Shown here: piece by piece, positions 35,476 through 46,983 of the stretch
Layout: the number at the start of each line of letters is the position of its first letter
Position numbering within the stretch: the first letter of the stretch is position 1
Source: Linanthus parryae
Lineage: Eukaryota > Streptophyta > Magnoliopsida > Ericales > Polemoniaceae
Assembly: GCA_023055425.1 (NCBI GenBank)
Contig: JALGPY010000003.1
Span: 51,755,891 to 51,819,890, forward strand
Direction: 5' to 3'
DNA: 64,000 nucleotides
Notes under the pieces: model-generated
Seen by the model: only the letters and a program-made list of their open reading frames with translations
Databases searched by the model: none
Told to the model about the DNA's origin: nothing
Made by a program: the position numbers and the translations under genes

Positions 35476-37127
35476 TGAAATACCCCGTTTTGTGTCTACG
35501 GGTGTTTTTGTTACGTTAGCATGTTTTTGGGGGGCTTTTGTGAATTTTACCTAAATTTTTTAGTGTCTTTTACCTAAACTAGGCGGTAATAAGCATCTTT
35601 TACCTAAACTAGGGGCAGTGATTTCCTTTTTCCAATGTTAAGTGTAAAAATTCCATACTTTCCCCGGTGGAATCTGATTGATCAATACAATCAGATTCCA
35701 CCCTATTCCATACAATCAGATTCCACCCTATTCTTCCTTTTTCGTCGAGATTATTTCTGAACTCCCCTCGTATACAATTTCTATCTCTCGGTAAATCAAC
35801 CCTCCCTCAGGATCTCTCTCTCGTCTCCCTCATCACCGAACCCCCACCTGCGCCTCATCTCTCTCTCTGGTGCCCACTGCCCGAAGGAGGAAGCAGCAGG
35901 AGCGGCAAAACAACAACAGCAGCAGCAGCTGCGTTTTCCAGCCACCACCGCCACTTCCAGGTTCTTCATATTTTTCTTATTATTTTTCCAGATTTTCTTC
36001 ATCTTCTTATTCTTATTATTCTTCTTCTTCTTCTTCGTCGTTCAGTTCTTCTTCTTTTTCTTATTCTTCTTCTTCATTTAGTTCTTCTTCTTCTTCACCG
36101 TTCAGCTTCTTCTTCTTCTCTTCTCTTCTCTGGTTCCCATTGACCAATAGGGTCATTTCTGACCCATTGTTTTTCAGCATCTCCGCCGCCCACAACTTCA
36201 TCTCGCCTCTCAATCTCTCTTAGTTTCATCTCCTTCACTTGTAAGTTCTTATCGTTCGTTTATTTCAGATTTTTTTCACTCTTAATTTCAGATTTAGTTG
36301 GTATAATTCTTGTATTTCATCTAGCATTATTCGTCTTAATAGCTTGATTCGTTATTGGTCATGTTCACCCATAAACCGTAATTGTATAGGTGGTTAAAAT
36401 CAAGCCGAAACAATAGGTTTGAACAGAAACAATCACGTGCATGGGTATTGGGTTGCTAATGCGCTTTGTAATTGTCGGAGAATTGAATTAGAATTGAAAT
36501 TGTGACTGTTAAACATGTCGTTTGGTGTTCTTGGGCTAATGAACAACATGCCAGGTCGTTAGGGATGCAAAATATGTCGCTATAGGCCGGTTTTTTGTCG
36601 CTAAAAGTGTTGAAACCCGTCTTTAATGTTGTTGGGTTATTAAATAGTTTTTAGTTGATGAAATTAGTTAAAATATGGGAGTTTTGACACTCGTTTTGTA
36701 ATCCAGACACTAAATATTGTGTTAAGAGAATTTATGAGTTGTGTCTATCAAAATATAAGTTTAGTTAATTAATAATCCCTTTGTTTAAAAATAAATAGTA
36801 TAGTTGTGTGTTGAATTTAAACCAACTATTAGAAACGTGTCGTAGACTAGAACCCATCTTCCCAGTCAATTGTGTAGCGGGTTCACGTGGGGATGTTGGG
36901 GTGGAACTTGAACCTAAACCGTTGATCTTCATGTGCGTATAGTATAGTTTAGCATATATATTAATAGAATATTGTGTTTAATTATAATATTGGTAACTTG
37001 TAGGCGCAGAATTCTCATACGAGGGATATGTTCAATTCTACGACTGAGTTGGAGTAGCTACTTGTGTTTGAGGTGAGTAAACATGCCAGGCCTAGCGCCC
37101 ACTCCCTCATTCGTGTCAAAAATATGA
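35476..37127 (+). repeat. Partial 3' LTR of chromovirus G
   Basis: It starts TGAAATACCCCGTTTTGTG, as does the minus strand of the solo LTR at 54347-56990. About 1620 bases further both share AAACATGCCAGGCCTAGCGCC. It is cut at 37127 where S2 begins with TGTAAG. The region 35990-36125 is a (TTC)n-type run whose Ser/Phe-rich open frame is low complexity, not a gene. Confidence 0.8.
35666..35734. repeat. Perfect 15-bp hairpin plus 25-bp tandem copy
   Basis: GGTGGAATCTGATTG at 35666-35680 and its exact reverse complement at 35688-35702 flank a 7-base loop. A 25-base unit at about 35685-35709 is immediately repeated at 35710-35734, duplicating the right arm. Confidence 0.85.
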
Positions 37128-37575
37128 TGTAAGTTCACAGGCTGCTCACAATGAGTTTCAAAGCCTTGAAACTCATCTCAAAGCCTTGAAAATATCTGAG
37201 CATGAACTAAGGGGGAATTTCTACTCCAAACCCTCTTTAATCTTCTGAACTTGATCTTGATATGTTGTATGATGAAAGACAAACTTAATCTGATTATCTA
37301 TTGCAGTATTAGCTTGATTTATTTTACATGAATTTCTAGCAAACCTTATGTATGCAGGTTTAGCAAGTTTCCTTATTTACTGAATTGTGTACCTGTCAAT
37401 TAAAAGGCTGCAGATTGATCCAACTGTTATGGAATGATGTATGGACCTTCCTTAAGTCTACAGATGGAATATCAAATAAAAATCAGTGAAGAGATCAAGC
37501 ACCTAGCCGTTGGAATTGAGCTATTGCGAGTCAAAGATCTCAGGAGGATTTTTAGGAAATTCTGTTTAAAGATCT

Positions 37576-37583
37576 TATAAATA
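37576..37583 (+). promoter_or_regulatory. TATA box in S2 LTR
   Basis: TATAAATA at the position matching the S1 LTR TATA boxes. H is inserted about 180 bases downstream of it. Confidence 0.65.
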
Positions 37584-37759
37584 CAGCAATTCAAATCTTC
37601 ATAATGAGAGACACATTTTGAGAGATACACAAATTATGAGCATTACAGAGGCCAGAACACTCTCAAAGGATTGACAAGCATTACTGAAGGAGCTCAAATA
37701 TTCAATCCATCACAATGTACAGAAGAACACTTCAACCTTCATATATTTGCTGCATTTAC

Positions 37760-39428
37760 TGATAACTCTTTATTAGAGTTATATTTCTTTCATATTTAAT
37801 ATCGTTTTGCGTGATTCCGGGGTTGAAATATGAGTTTTACACTATGAATGTTGAGAAAACGTAGAAAGTTGAGTTTTTAGCACTTTATTGTTAATCCGGG
37901 CGTTTCGATGCATATTTCGATGTTATTTGTCAAATATAATCGCTTGGTATGGTTTTTCATGTTGTCTTGACAGGAACTGATGTTAAACGATGACTAGGAG
38001 GCATGAAACGAACTTCAGAAGCAAAGCAAACTCAAGAGGAAGCAAGAGAAGCAAAGTTAGAAGAGAAAAAGTGACCAATCTCCACTATTTTGATAGTATC
38101 ATGAGTTCTAAAATACATTTTTGAGTGAGACCGGTGGAAAATGAAAGTAGACTCAAAGAGCTTTCCAACGATAGGTCACGGAGCTAAAACGGAGATCGGA
38201 CGAGAAAGATATGGTCCGTCAAAGAGGATGAAAATCAGAGAAAAAGAGGTTGTTAAATTGTACGAACAAGAAAGCTGTTCGTGTGAACAAAGAGTAAAAG
38301 TTTGTTCGCACGAGAAAGTTGTTCGCACAAACAAGGAACAAAAAGATGTTCGCACGAACAGTCGTTTGTTCGCACGAACAGAGAGCGCCAGTGCAGATTT
38401 TTGGGGATGTTTTGCTATTTTTTGAAAGTTTGAAGACTCCAGACCTAATCTAACATAGAGGGACGACTTTGGGGGAGTATTCACGCATATCTGGAGCAGG
38501 AAACAAAGGGAGGACGACAAGGAGGAAGACGGGGACGAAGAGAACACAAAAGCCACCATTGGAGAGCTAGGTTTTTTAACTCTTCTTCTTCTCTTCTCAA
38601 TCATTGTATGGAGAAACTTGTAAGTCTTGTTTGGTTGATTTCAATTAGCTAAACTCCATTGCTAGGGTTCTCTAGAAAGCCTAGGGTTATGTAAACGAAT
38701 GATTTTCCGGGTTTAGACTTTGTCTCATGCTCTTATGCTTTGATATATCGAATGAATATTTAGTTTCTTGAACTTGTTAGTGAGTCTCGCCTATTGACAC
38801 GGCGTGATCATGATTTAATATTCATGAAAACTAGGGTTTGTTCATAGTTCATCGTATTGCTTAATGTTAATATATATTTTAGTTTCATGTTCTTGTTCTA
38901 TGCATTATCCTTAGTGTGAAAGGATTGATCAACCGGACACGCTAGCTAATTAGATGAGTGCACCACAGTGACTTAACCTAATTGTGATGAGAACTTGAAC
39001 ACAATCCCGAATCATCGATACCGAAAAGGAAAAGTGTTAGGATTGGCCTTAGTGTGGGTAGATTCGGTAGGATTATTCAGCAGTTTCGTGAAACGGTGGA
39101 CCGACATGACCCGCTAACGTACCAGTAGATGACCTGCTAGAACGGACTGGTAGACAACATGAGACCGAGAGGAGATTGTAGTTGATCTAGAGATTGCCTA
39201 GTTTCTCCATATCTATTTCTTAAATATAAAAAAATACAAAAATATTAGCTTAGTTGTTATTTTTATTCATAAATCAATCAAATCCTTCCTCTTGTACCGT
39301 ACTCTAAATTAAGTAACTAATTAAATAATATCAAGTCTGTCCTCGGGGGATCGATAACTCGGGGTTGAAATACCACCCCTATATTACTTGACCTTGCACT
39401 TGCGCATACGCGTTAAGAAATCGCGTCA
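37760..39428 (+). repeat. Left LTR of H
   Basis: 1669 bases, TGATAACTC to GCGTCA. It includes five TGTTCGCACGAACA-type palindromes (38276-38380). It lacks about 117 bases present in the right LTR near 43890-44010. Confidence 0.88.
38276..38380. repeat. Cluster of five TGTTCGCACGAACA-type palindromes
   Basis: Copies at 38276-38289 (TGTTCGTGTGAACA), 38303-38316, 38320-38333, 38347-38360 and 38367-38380; the last two are identical. Each is a near-perfect dyad with TGTTCG/CGAACA arms. The right LTR has lost the region. Confidence 0.88.
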
Positions 39429-39434
39429 ATTTTT

Positions 39435-39452
39435 TGGCGTCGTTGCCGGGGA
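39435..39452 (+). promoter_or_regulatory. Primer binding site of H (Athila type)
   Basis: TGGCGTCGTTGCCGGGGA, six bases after the LTR, close to the TGGCGCCGTTGCCGGGGA site used by Athila-type elements. Confidence 0.85.
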
Positions 39453-39602
39453 CAGCGGTAGATTATTTAGTTAGGAATTGGTTTTTAGTACTTTTATTTA
39501 AGTTTAGTTTTATTTTGTTCTATTTTATATCTCTGTGCTTCACGGGTGTCTTGTGAGTTTGTTTTCTCAGGAACACAGGAAGCAGGAGATTCTATAAAAA
39601 AA

Positions 39603-41561
39603 ACCTTTACAATCAGACAAGCTGGGGCCAAAATCGGAAAAGTGTAAGTTTGTGGGGTACCCTAAGGAAACTAAGGGTTACTACTTCTACAATCCAGCCG
39701 AGAACAAAGTGTTTGTTGCTCGGACCGTCGTGTTTCTAGAAAGAGAGTTTGTCTCTAAAGAAGCAAGTGGGAGGACTGTAGAACTTGAAGAGGTTCAAGA
39801 ACCACAAATCACTTAACCGATTATGGAACATGAACAGGAACCACAAGCAGTTGTGGAGCAACCTGTTCAGGTAACACAAGAGCTTCATAGATCTAGTAGA
39901 GTGCGCAAGGAACCCGAGAGGTATGGACTTCTCGTGACCGATTCCGGTGACACGATGCTCATAGATGATGAGCCTACTACCTATGAAGAGGCCATGAAGG
40001 GCCCAGACTCTCAGAAGTGGCTAGAAGCCATGAGATCCGAGATGGAATCCATGTACACCAACAAGTATGGACTTTGGTGGAACCACCCAAAGGGGCGCGG
40101 CCCATAGGGTGCAAGTGGGTCTTCAAGAAGAAGATCGACATGGATGGTAATGTGATTAGCTATAAGGGCCGATTGGTGGCTAAAGGATTCAGAAAGATTC
40201 ATGGTATTGACTATGATGAAACCTTTTCACCAGTCGCTATGACCAAATCCATCCGAATCCTACTTGCAATTTCAGCATACCATGACTATGAGATTTGGCA
40301 GATGGATGTCAAAACAGCATTCATGTATGGGAATCTCCTCGAGTACGTGTATATGATACAACCGGAGGGTTTTGAGGATCCAAAGCAAGCCAACAAAGTC
40401 TGTAAGCTGCAACGATCCATCTATGGATTGAAGCAAGCTTCTAGGAGTTGGAATCGACGTTTTGATGAAGTAGTCAAAGAGTTTGGCTTCATCAGAAACG
40501 AAGATGAGTCTTGTTTCTACAAGAAGGTTAGTGGGAGCGATGTAGCTTTTCTGGTCTTGTATGTAGATGACATACTACTCATTGGAAACGACGTTCCCAT
40601 GCTGCAATCTGTTAAATATTGGCTAGGGAAGTGTTTCTCAATGAAGGACTTAGGGGAAGCAGCCTATATACTCGGTATAAATATCTATAGAAATAGATCT
40701 AAGAGGCTGCTAGGCCTATGTCAAAGTACATATATTGACAAGGTGTTGAAACGGTTCAACATGCAAGATTCCAAGAAGGGATTCTTGCCCATGTCACATG
40801 GGATCACTCTTTCGAAGAGTGGTTGTCCTTCCAATGAGATTGAGAGGGAACGCATGAGTAGAATTCCCTATGCCTCGGCCATAGGATCTATCATGTACGC
40901 CATGTTATGTACTAGACCAGACGTGTCATATTCCTTGAGTATGACAAGCAGATACCAATCCAATCCGGGTGAGAGTCACTGGATTGCAGTCAAGAACATC
41001 CTAAAGTACTTGAGAAGAACTAAGGATGCCTTCTTGATGTTGGCGGTGAGGAAGAGTTGTGTGTAAGGGGTTACACTGATGTAAGCTTCCGGACCAACAG
41101 AGATGACTTTAGATCACAGTCGGGATATGTGTTTTTCCTGAATGGAGCAGCGGTGAGCTGGAAGAGTTCCAAGCAAGAGACGGTAGCTGATTCTACAACA
41201 GAGGCTGAGTACATTGCTGCAAATGGCGCTGCAAAGGAAGCTGTTTGGATTAGAAAGTTTGTTTTTGAACTTGGTGTGGTTCCTAGCATTGCGGATCCAG
41301 TCGAGTTGTACTGTGACAACACTGGGGCGATCGCGCAATCGAAGGAACCCAGTTCGCACCAGAAATCCAAGCACGTGCTCAGGAAGTTTCATCTGATTCG
41401 AGATATTATCGATAGAGGAGACGTTCGGATATGCAAGATTCCTACAGATGAGAGTCTGTCAGACCCACTTACAAAGCCCCTCACGCAGTGGAATCATAAG
41501 GGCACACTAGGAGTATGGGCATACGAGATGCGCCAGATTGGCTCTAGTGCAAGTGGGAGAC
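39603..41561 (+). pseudogene. A3 pol: integrase tail, RT, RNase H
   Basis: The best preserved copia coding stretch in the window. The integrase tail is open to about 39810, then HRSSRVRKEPERYG and KWLEAMRSEMESM. A 1-base loss near 40065 (A1 and A2 keep the base) shifts frame into WTLVEPPKGARPIGCKWVFK. RT is open from 40017 to 41066 with DYDETFSPVA, IWQMDVKTAF, SIYGLKQASRSWN and the catalytic LYVDDILLIGND. A second 1-base shift near 41040 leads to RNase H: GYTDVSFRTNRDDFRSQSG, SWKSSKQETVADS, ELYCDNTGAIAQSKEP, HQKSKHV and DPLTKPL. The QKSKH...RKFHLIRDII tail is typical of Angela-type elements. Confidence 0.88.
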
Positions 41562-42986
41562 TGTTGGAATAGATGCCCTAGAGGCAATCTAGTTTAGTAT
41601 GAATTTATTTGTGGCTAGAAATTCATTTATTATTTATTGGATATTTAATATAATGAAGTCCTTAGATTTACAATTTTGTTGTTTATCTTAAATATCCCTA
41701 GTCCAGTATAATGATTAATAGGACAATCATCTATAGACTAGTATGGGGTTGGATTGATATGGAGATATCATGATCCAACACATAGGTGTGCATTAGGGGT
41801 AATGTCGCACTGGATTGACCCATCTCCGATAAGGCTACATACACATTATGTTGAGTCACAAGCACTTCTCGCGGTACAACGGTATTGTCATCCTTAGACT
41901 TGAAGTCACTAGATATTCTAGTTGTGGATTATTGTGATTTTGGTAGCGTTAAACGCTACACCGTAATTGGGTAGTTATAAAGACGTGTGCTGGATACAAT
42001 AATAAGCAAGCTTAGAGATCATAGTCGACGTAGATAGAATTTGTCCCTCCCACATAACGGGAGCAAATATCCTATGCCACTCGAGGGATAGTGCTTATAG
42101 AATGTCTGGCCAGACTCAAATAAATTAATATGGGATATTGATGTTATTTGCACGAATAAGGCTATTCCCATGGATCAAGAAACAATGGATTGGATATACG
42201 AGTGTGACTTGTATGTATCGTGTCCAATCTAGATATAGAGACAAAGGGATGAGACAATTACTTGTGCAAAGGTTGTCACGATGACTATTCTATTAGTTGG
42301 CTAGAATGGATGTTTTGCTAGAAACCGCTCCATATTAGCAAATAGTTGCTACCAACTAGATAGAACCTATGGGGTCACACGCTATATAGAGTTGAACTAG
42401 ATTTGGGAATTAACTAATTGGATTAATTAATTAGAAGGATCACTTTGCAAAACCTTGCAAACTTAGTAGGGACTAATTTGCAAGGAAGGGACTAAATTGA
42501 ATTCTAGTAGGACTAGAATCAGTCCTTTAGTTAGTTGGCAAGGAGTTGTTGGACTATATAAAGGACCTTCCTTCTTTCCTTCCCACAACTTATGCTCATA
42601 ATTGATCATAACTAGAGTGGGAGAGAACAAAAAGGAGAGAGCAAGCAAGCTAGAGGAGTCGCCGCCCCCCTAGCCCGCCGCCCGTCCCCGTCGGCCCCAA
42701 AGGAGGCCGAAACCTCCTTTGGTTCGTCTCGTTTTGCGTGATTCTTCTTCCTCTTCCTCTTTCTGGGCTAGCACCAAGGAGTGGGAGATCTAGAAATCAA
42801 CTCTAGGCGTGGATCAACTATAGAGAACGTGACACAATTCGCGTTTGAAGTCAACAAAGGAGAACCCTCAGGTGTGTTATTGATTTCTTCCTTTACCGTC
42901 GTTATGTCTCTTGACTTGTGATCCTTGTAGGGTTTTGCATGGTTAATTATTGTTTCCGTTGCGCATCCATGAATCAAAACCCTACA
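41562..42986 (+). repeat. 3' LTR of A3
   Basis: 1425 bases, TGTTGGAATAGATGCCCTAG to AACCCTACA. It contains a TATA box at 42556-42563 and a CCGTCGGCC island at about 42687. Confidence 0.9.
42556..42563 (+). promoter_or_regulatory. TATA box in A3 LTR
   Basis: TATATAAA, same position as in A1 and A4. Confidence 0.7.
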
Positions 42987-43755
42987 CTTCGTGTAGAGTC
43001 GGTTCTATGTGGTACGAGTCTTCGTCCTAAGCGAAGTTGGGGAGCGTACACCACCATCCCTTAAGGTGGTTCTATGAGAAAACTCGAAAAAAGCCCACAC
43101 TTAGTAGCTCTAAATGCACGGTTGAAAAAAAAAATAGAAGAGAATGAAAAAATAATCAAAATCTTCTCTTGGATTAGATACGGTGAACAACCTAATGTGC
43201 CTCCGTTCGCGAGGGGAATTTGGATTCAAATCAATTAGAGCGTCTAAGGAAAATTAAAGTCAAGTCGTATTACACGGAGTTGTGTCTCCCGTCACTGGGA
43301 CAACTTGCATTCAATGCAATAACGGCTAAGACGGTCTGAAAACCTCATGTGACTTGGCGACGAAAGACTAATATAGGACTAAGTGCCTAGACCCTCTGAG
43401 CTAAAGGACGTGCCCGAATATTTGATTGAGTTTGGTGGATGTTTGGGGACACCTTAGTGAGCTTGTGCGTAGGATCATTGTATTTTCAATTCCTTATTGC
43501 GGTTGTGTGAATTGCAAAAGAGACTCGTGAGAACTTGATGATTTTGGTTAGTGATAGCGAGATTGCCCGTCTCTTAAGAAAAAGAAAAAAATACGTTGTT
43601 TCAATTCTTTCATTGTATAGAGCATGTAGATTGCATTGGGTGTGTGTGTTGTGTGTGTCACATGGCTAGTGTAGTTGTATGCAATTCGGTGGATTAAAAC
43701 GCAGTGTGAGGATTGATTTTGCTCGGGACACGCAAGAGGGTAGTGTGGGGGAATT
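42987..43755 (+). other. H 3' untranslated region
   Basis: Non-coding stretch between A3 and the right LTR, ending in the purine-rich GTGTGGGGGAATTC tract that serves as H's polypurine tract. The hairpin-like CACCACCATCCCTTAAGGTGG lies near 43050. No protein is recognised. Confidence 0.65.
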
Positions 43756-44264
43756 CGATAACTCTTTATTAGAGTCATATTTCTTGCATATTCAGCTGTT
43801 TCGTGAAACGGTGGACCGACATGACCCGCTAACGTACCAGTAGATGACCTGCTAGAACGGACCGGTAGACAACTTGAGACCGAGAGGAGATTGTAGTCAA
43901 CCGAGACGTAAAATGACATGAGAGCGACAGGATATTGTCATAGCCTATTACCCTGCTGAACTAGAATAGGATTAACGTGTTACATAGATGAACTGGAAAT
44001 CGTCTATAGCCCTAGGTGATCTAGAGATTGCCTAGTTTCTCCATATCTATTTCTTAAATTTAAAAAAAAATACAAAAATATTTGCTTAGTTGTTATTTTA
44101 ATTCATAAATCAATCAAATCCTTCCTCTTATACCGTACTCTAATTTAAGTAACTAATTAAATAATCTCAAGTCTGTCCTCGTGGGATCGATAACTCGGGG
44201 TTGAAATACCACCCCTATATTACTTGACCGTGCACTTGCGCATACGCGTTAAGAAATCGCGTCA
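43756..44264 (+). repeat. Right LTR of H, internally deleted
   Basis: 509 bases. After the first 37 or so bases, sequence jumps to the part equivalent to 39074 of the left LTR, losing about 1.28 kb across a short TATT-type match. The outer ends agree with the left LTR. Confidence 0.85.
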
Positions 44265-44862
44265 TTTACAGTGTTTGTCCTTTTTTCTTTCATTTTTATA
44301 TCATTTGTATTACTACTTCATCATCTAATCTCGTGGTGTTGTTCAAGAGGAGCAACAAGAGATTATTATAAATTAGCTAGCTAGAGCAGGTACTAGAAAG
44401 GTTAGAGAGAACCACAAGCTCTAACAGAGTAAGGGAATTCTCTTTGCTTGAGATCTAGAGCTTAGGTTTTGATTAATAATAAGTATGTTGAAATCATGCA
44501 AGGATTTAGATCTCTCAAGTGGAGACGTAGGTCATTGAGGACTGAACTCCGTAAAATCATTGTGTTCATTGCCTTTACATTTCAGTTCTATACTCATCGT
44601 GTTAACTGCTTCAAACCAGGTTTTCAGTCAAGACCTTTAAAGGCATTGCAAGGCCTTGAAAAATATCAGTAATTTTTCTACAATATGTTTTGGTTTCAAG
44701 GGATTGAATCTGAGTTCAAGGCCTTGAAATACTTCCTAGTTGTCACACTTTGTTTTAAAACCAATTTTGCAAAAGTTGTCATACTCTATTCAACCCCACC
44801 ACCACCCCCCTCCCTTCTGGAGTATTGATCCTGTATTACTTACCTACATACTGTATTTCAAT

Positions 44863-44874
44863 TGGTATCAGAGC
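44863..44874 (+). promoter_or_regulatory. Primer binding site of S2
   Basis: TGGTATCAGAGC two bases after the LTR end, as in S1. Confidence 0.9.
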
Positions 44875-44909
44875 TTGTATCACTTCATAGATCTAACAAT
44901 CGGGTGATC

Positions 44910-46420
44910 ATGAGTATTGTAGGTGATGGTGGTTTCTCACAAGGAAGGGCTGCTAACAGGCCTCCTTTGTTATGTAGAGACAACTTTGTACACTGAAAAG
45001 TCTTGAAGAAAATGTTTATCATTGATCAAGACATTGAAATTTGGTCTATCATCCTGAATGGACCTCACTTGTTCTACACAGAAAAGGATGGGATTAAAGC
45101 TCCCTAACCTGAGAGCTCTCTCTCTGCTCCTGAAATAGAACAACTTTCTAGGAATTACGGAGCTATGAATATTTTATATTGTGCTTTGAGTGCATATGAA
45201 TTCAATATGATATCCACATGCAAGACTGTTTAGGAGATATGGGATAAAATGGTGGTTACTTTTGAAGGAACTAGCCGGTGAAGCAAACCAAGATCAATAT
45301 CTTCCCTAGACAGTATGAGCTATTCAAGATGAATGGAGGTGAATCCATCAAAGACATGTTCAAAAGAATCGCATATATTGTCAACAATCTGGAGTCCCTG
45401 GGGAAAGTGTTCTCCAACGAAGAAAAAGTTACAAAAATCTTGACAAGTCTTACCAAAGACAAATGGGAACCAAAGATCACATCCATTGAAGAAGCTCAAG
45501 GTCTATCCTCCTTCCAGCTTGATGATTTACAGGGAAAGCTTCTCCATGAATGAATTTGATGGAGAATTACCAGAGAGTGTCAAGAATCTAGAACTAAAGG
45601 CTAAAGAGAGTGAACAAACTCAAACCCTTAAAAGAACAAGATGATGAAGAAGATCATTTTGCTCTCATTCCTAAGTCTTGAAAAGAGTTATCAAGATGAA
45701 GAAGAACTTTGGAAAGAAAGACTTCAACATAGAAAAATTTAGATCTTCAAATAGCAAAGAATACAAAGGCAAGTCCTCCTCTTATGGTAATAAATCTGAA
45801 GTAATGAATTTCTTTGAGTGTGGTGATGTAGGACACTTGATCAGAGACTGTCCACACAAGAAAACCAAGCATTTTCAAAAGAAAGACCATGACAGAAAGA
45901 AGAAGGCTATGGTAGCTTCTTGGAGGGACTCTGATTCATAAAGTGAATCTGACTCTGGCGAAGATTAAGCTAACATGTATCATGGCCAATCATGACGAAG
46001 GTTCATATAAGAATATTGAGGTAATGGTGATAAGTCTTATGTCTCAATCTTCAAGTATGCTTTCTGAGATTTTGAAAACAATGCTTCTGAATGAAGAAGA
46101 TTACTTAAATGAAATCAAGTCTTTAAAGGAGAAAGTTCATGAGCAAGAAAAAAAAATCTGCAACTAGTTTGCCTGAACAAAAATCTTGAAATCTCTTAGG
46201 CAAAGACTGACAGAGATTTCAAAGCCTTGGAAACCAATTTCAAAGCCTTGAAATCTCAGGTCAGAGAAGCTGTTACTGAGAACTCGATTTTGAGAGACAA
46301 CTTTGTTTCTCGAAGGCATGAGTATGATGAATTAGAGGAACAAAAAACTGCTTTGGCTGAGAAACTTCAAGACTCTTAAAAAGCTATGACAAAACTTGCT
46401 GGCTCATAACACAATCTCAA
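44910..46420 (+). pseudogene. S2 gag
   Basis: It starts MSIVGDGGFSQGRAANRP, parallel to S1. UBN2-type Gag blocks follow with stops (for example after NFVH and in KTV-stop-EIWDKM) and frameshifts. The CCHC knuckle reads NFFECGDVGHLIRDCP, so the first zinc-binding Cys is replaced by Phe. The coiled-coil part has DFKALETNFKALK, encoded by two palindrome-type units near 46218-46252. Confidence 0.8.
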
Positions 46421-46539
46421 CTTGATACTTAGAGGAAGTCTGCAGTCTGTTCACAAAACTGGTATTGGATACTATCCAAACTTTCCAAGAAAAAACAAAA
46501 CCAGATTTCTGAAAGCAAGCAGCAAATATTCTCCAAAAT

Positions 46540-46983
46540 GTCATTATTGCAGCAAGATTTGTCATGTTAAGATGACTTGTCCCTTTAGAATAAGAGAACA
46601 TCACATCATGAGGAACACTTTTCCATTTCAACTTAAGGGACAAGTGAGACAGATTCGGGTTCCTAAAGGGGTTAGACAACCTAACATGCTTGACCCTGAA
46701 TATGAATTCAAATGTCACACTTGGTCTAACAACTGGGTAAGGCAGTGAATGGTGTTTGCAGGTTGTCACCAAGAGAAAAAAAAATAGATGTGGATTATGG
46801 ATAGTGATTTCTTCATACACATGAGTGGCAAAAGTTCTTTCTTCACTAAATTGAAAGAACAGTTAGGAGGGACAATCACACTTGGTGACAAAGGCAAATG
46901 CAACATCATAGGTATTGGTAAAGTTGGAGAAAGTATGAACTGTCTCAAGGCCTTGAAAGTAGATTCAAAGCTTTGGCACAGAA
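46540..46983 (+). pseudogene. S2 second knuckle, protease and pre-integrase start
   Basis: CHYCSKICHVKMTC, then a protease segment in which the S1 motif DSGCSRHMSG reads DSDFFIHMSG, so the catalytic DSG is lost. IGIGKVG is joined directly to ESMNCLKALKVDSKLWHR. Compared with S1, about 70 residues of the pre-integrase domain are missing. The frame is then cut by a solo LTR at 46984. Confidence 0.75.

Larger units (their letters stand above)
31782..37127 (+). mobile_element. Tekay-like Ty3/gypsy chromovirus G, 5'-truncated, 3' LTR interrupted
   Basis: Order is gag knuckle, protease, RT, RNase H, integrase and chromodomain-bearing C-terminus, then a purine tract and an LTR starting TGAAATACCCCG. 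RT before integrase defines Ty3/gypsy. The C-terminal FHVSQLEKYV followed by DPSHVL fits the Tekay/Del chromoviruses. The 5' LTR and most of gag are missing: sequence joins A2's LTR at 31781/31782 inside gag. The 3' LTR is cut at 37128 by S2. Confidence 0.88.
39603..42986 (+). mobile_element. Angela-like Ty1/copia fragment A3 (3' half)
   Basis: It starts abruptly in the integrase C-terminus (LQSDKLGPKSEKC then FVGYPKETKGYYFY) and runs through RT, RNase H, polypurine tract and a complete LTR ending AACCCTACA at 42986. Everything upstream (5' LTR, leader, gag, protease, integrase core) is missing. It lies wholly inside H. Confidence 0.85.
37760..44264 (+). mobile_element. Athila-like Ty3/gypsy element H, internal region replaced by copia A3
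   Basis: Flanked by perfect TTTAC target duplications (37755-37759 and 44265-44269). It begins TGATAACTC and ends GCGTCA. Directly after the left LTR is TGGCGTCGTTGCCGGGGA, the Asp-tRNA-type primer site of Athila/Calypso elements. No gag or pol of its own is present: the internal region holds the 3' half of an Angela-like copia (39603-42986) between about 170 bases of leader and about 770 bases of 3' untranslated DNA. It could only move with proteins supplied by another element. Confidence 0.85.
37128..44860 (+). repeat. 5' LTR of S2, split by element H
   Basis: The outer part is 37128-37759, starting TGTAAGTTCACAGG; the inner part is 44265-44860, ending CTGTATTTCA. Joined length without H is about 1.22 kb, like the S1 LTRs. 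Palindrome-type units occur at 37148-37190, 44650-44660 and 44718-44732. Confidence 0.85.

Noticed and set aside
35870..36223. 117-codon Ser/Phe/Tyr-rich open frame
   Set aside because: It is translation of a (TTC)n-type run in a gypsy LTR; composition explains it fully.
38176..38604. 142-codon minus-strand frame in the H LTR
   Set aside because: Antisense to the LTR, and its repeated segment simply reflects the TGTTCGCACGAACA palindromes.
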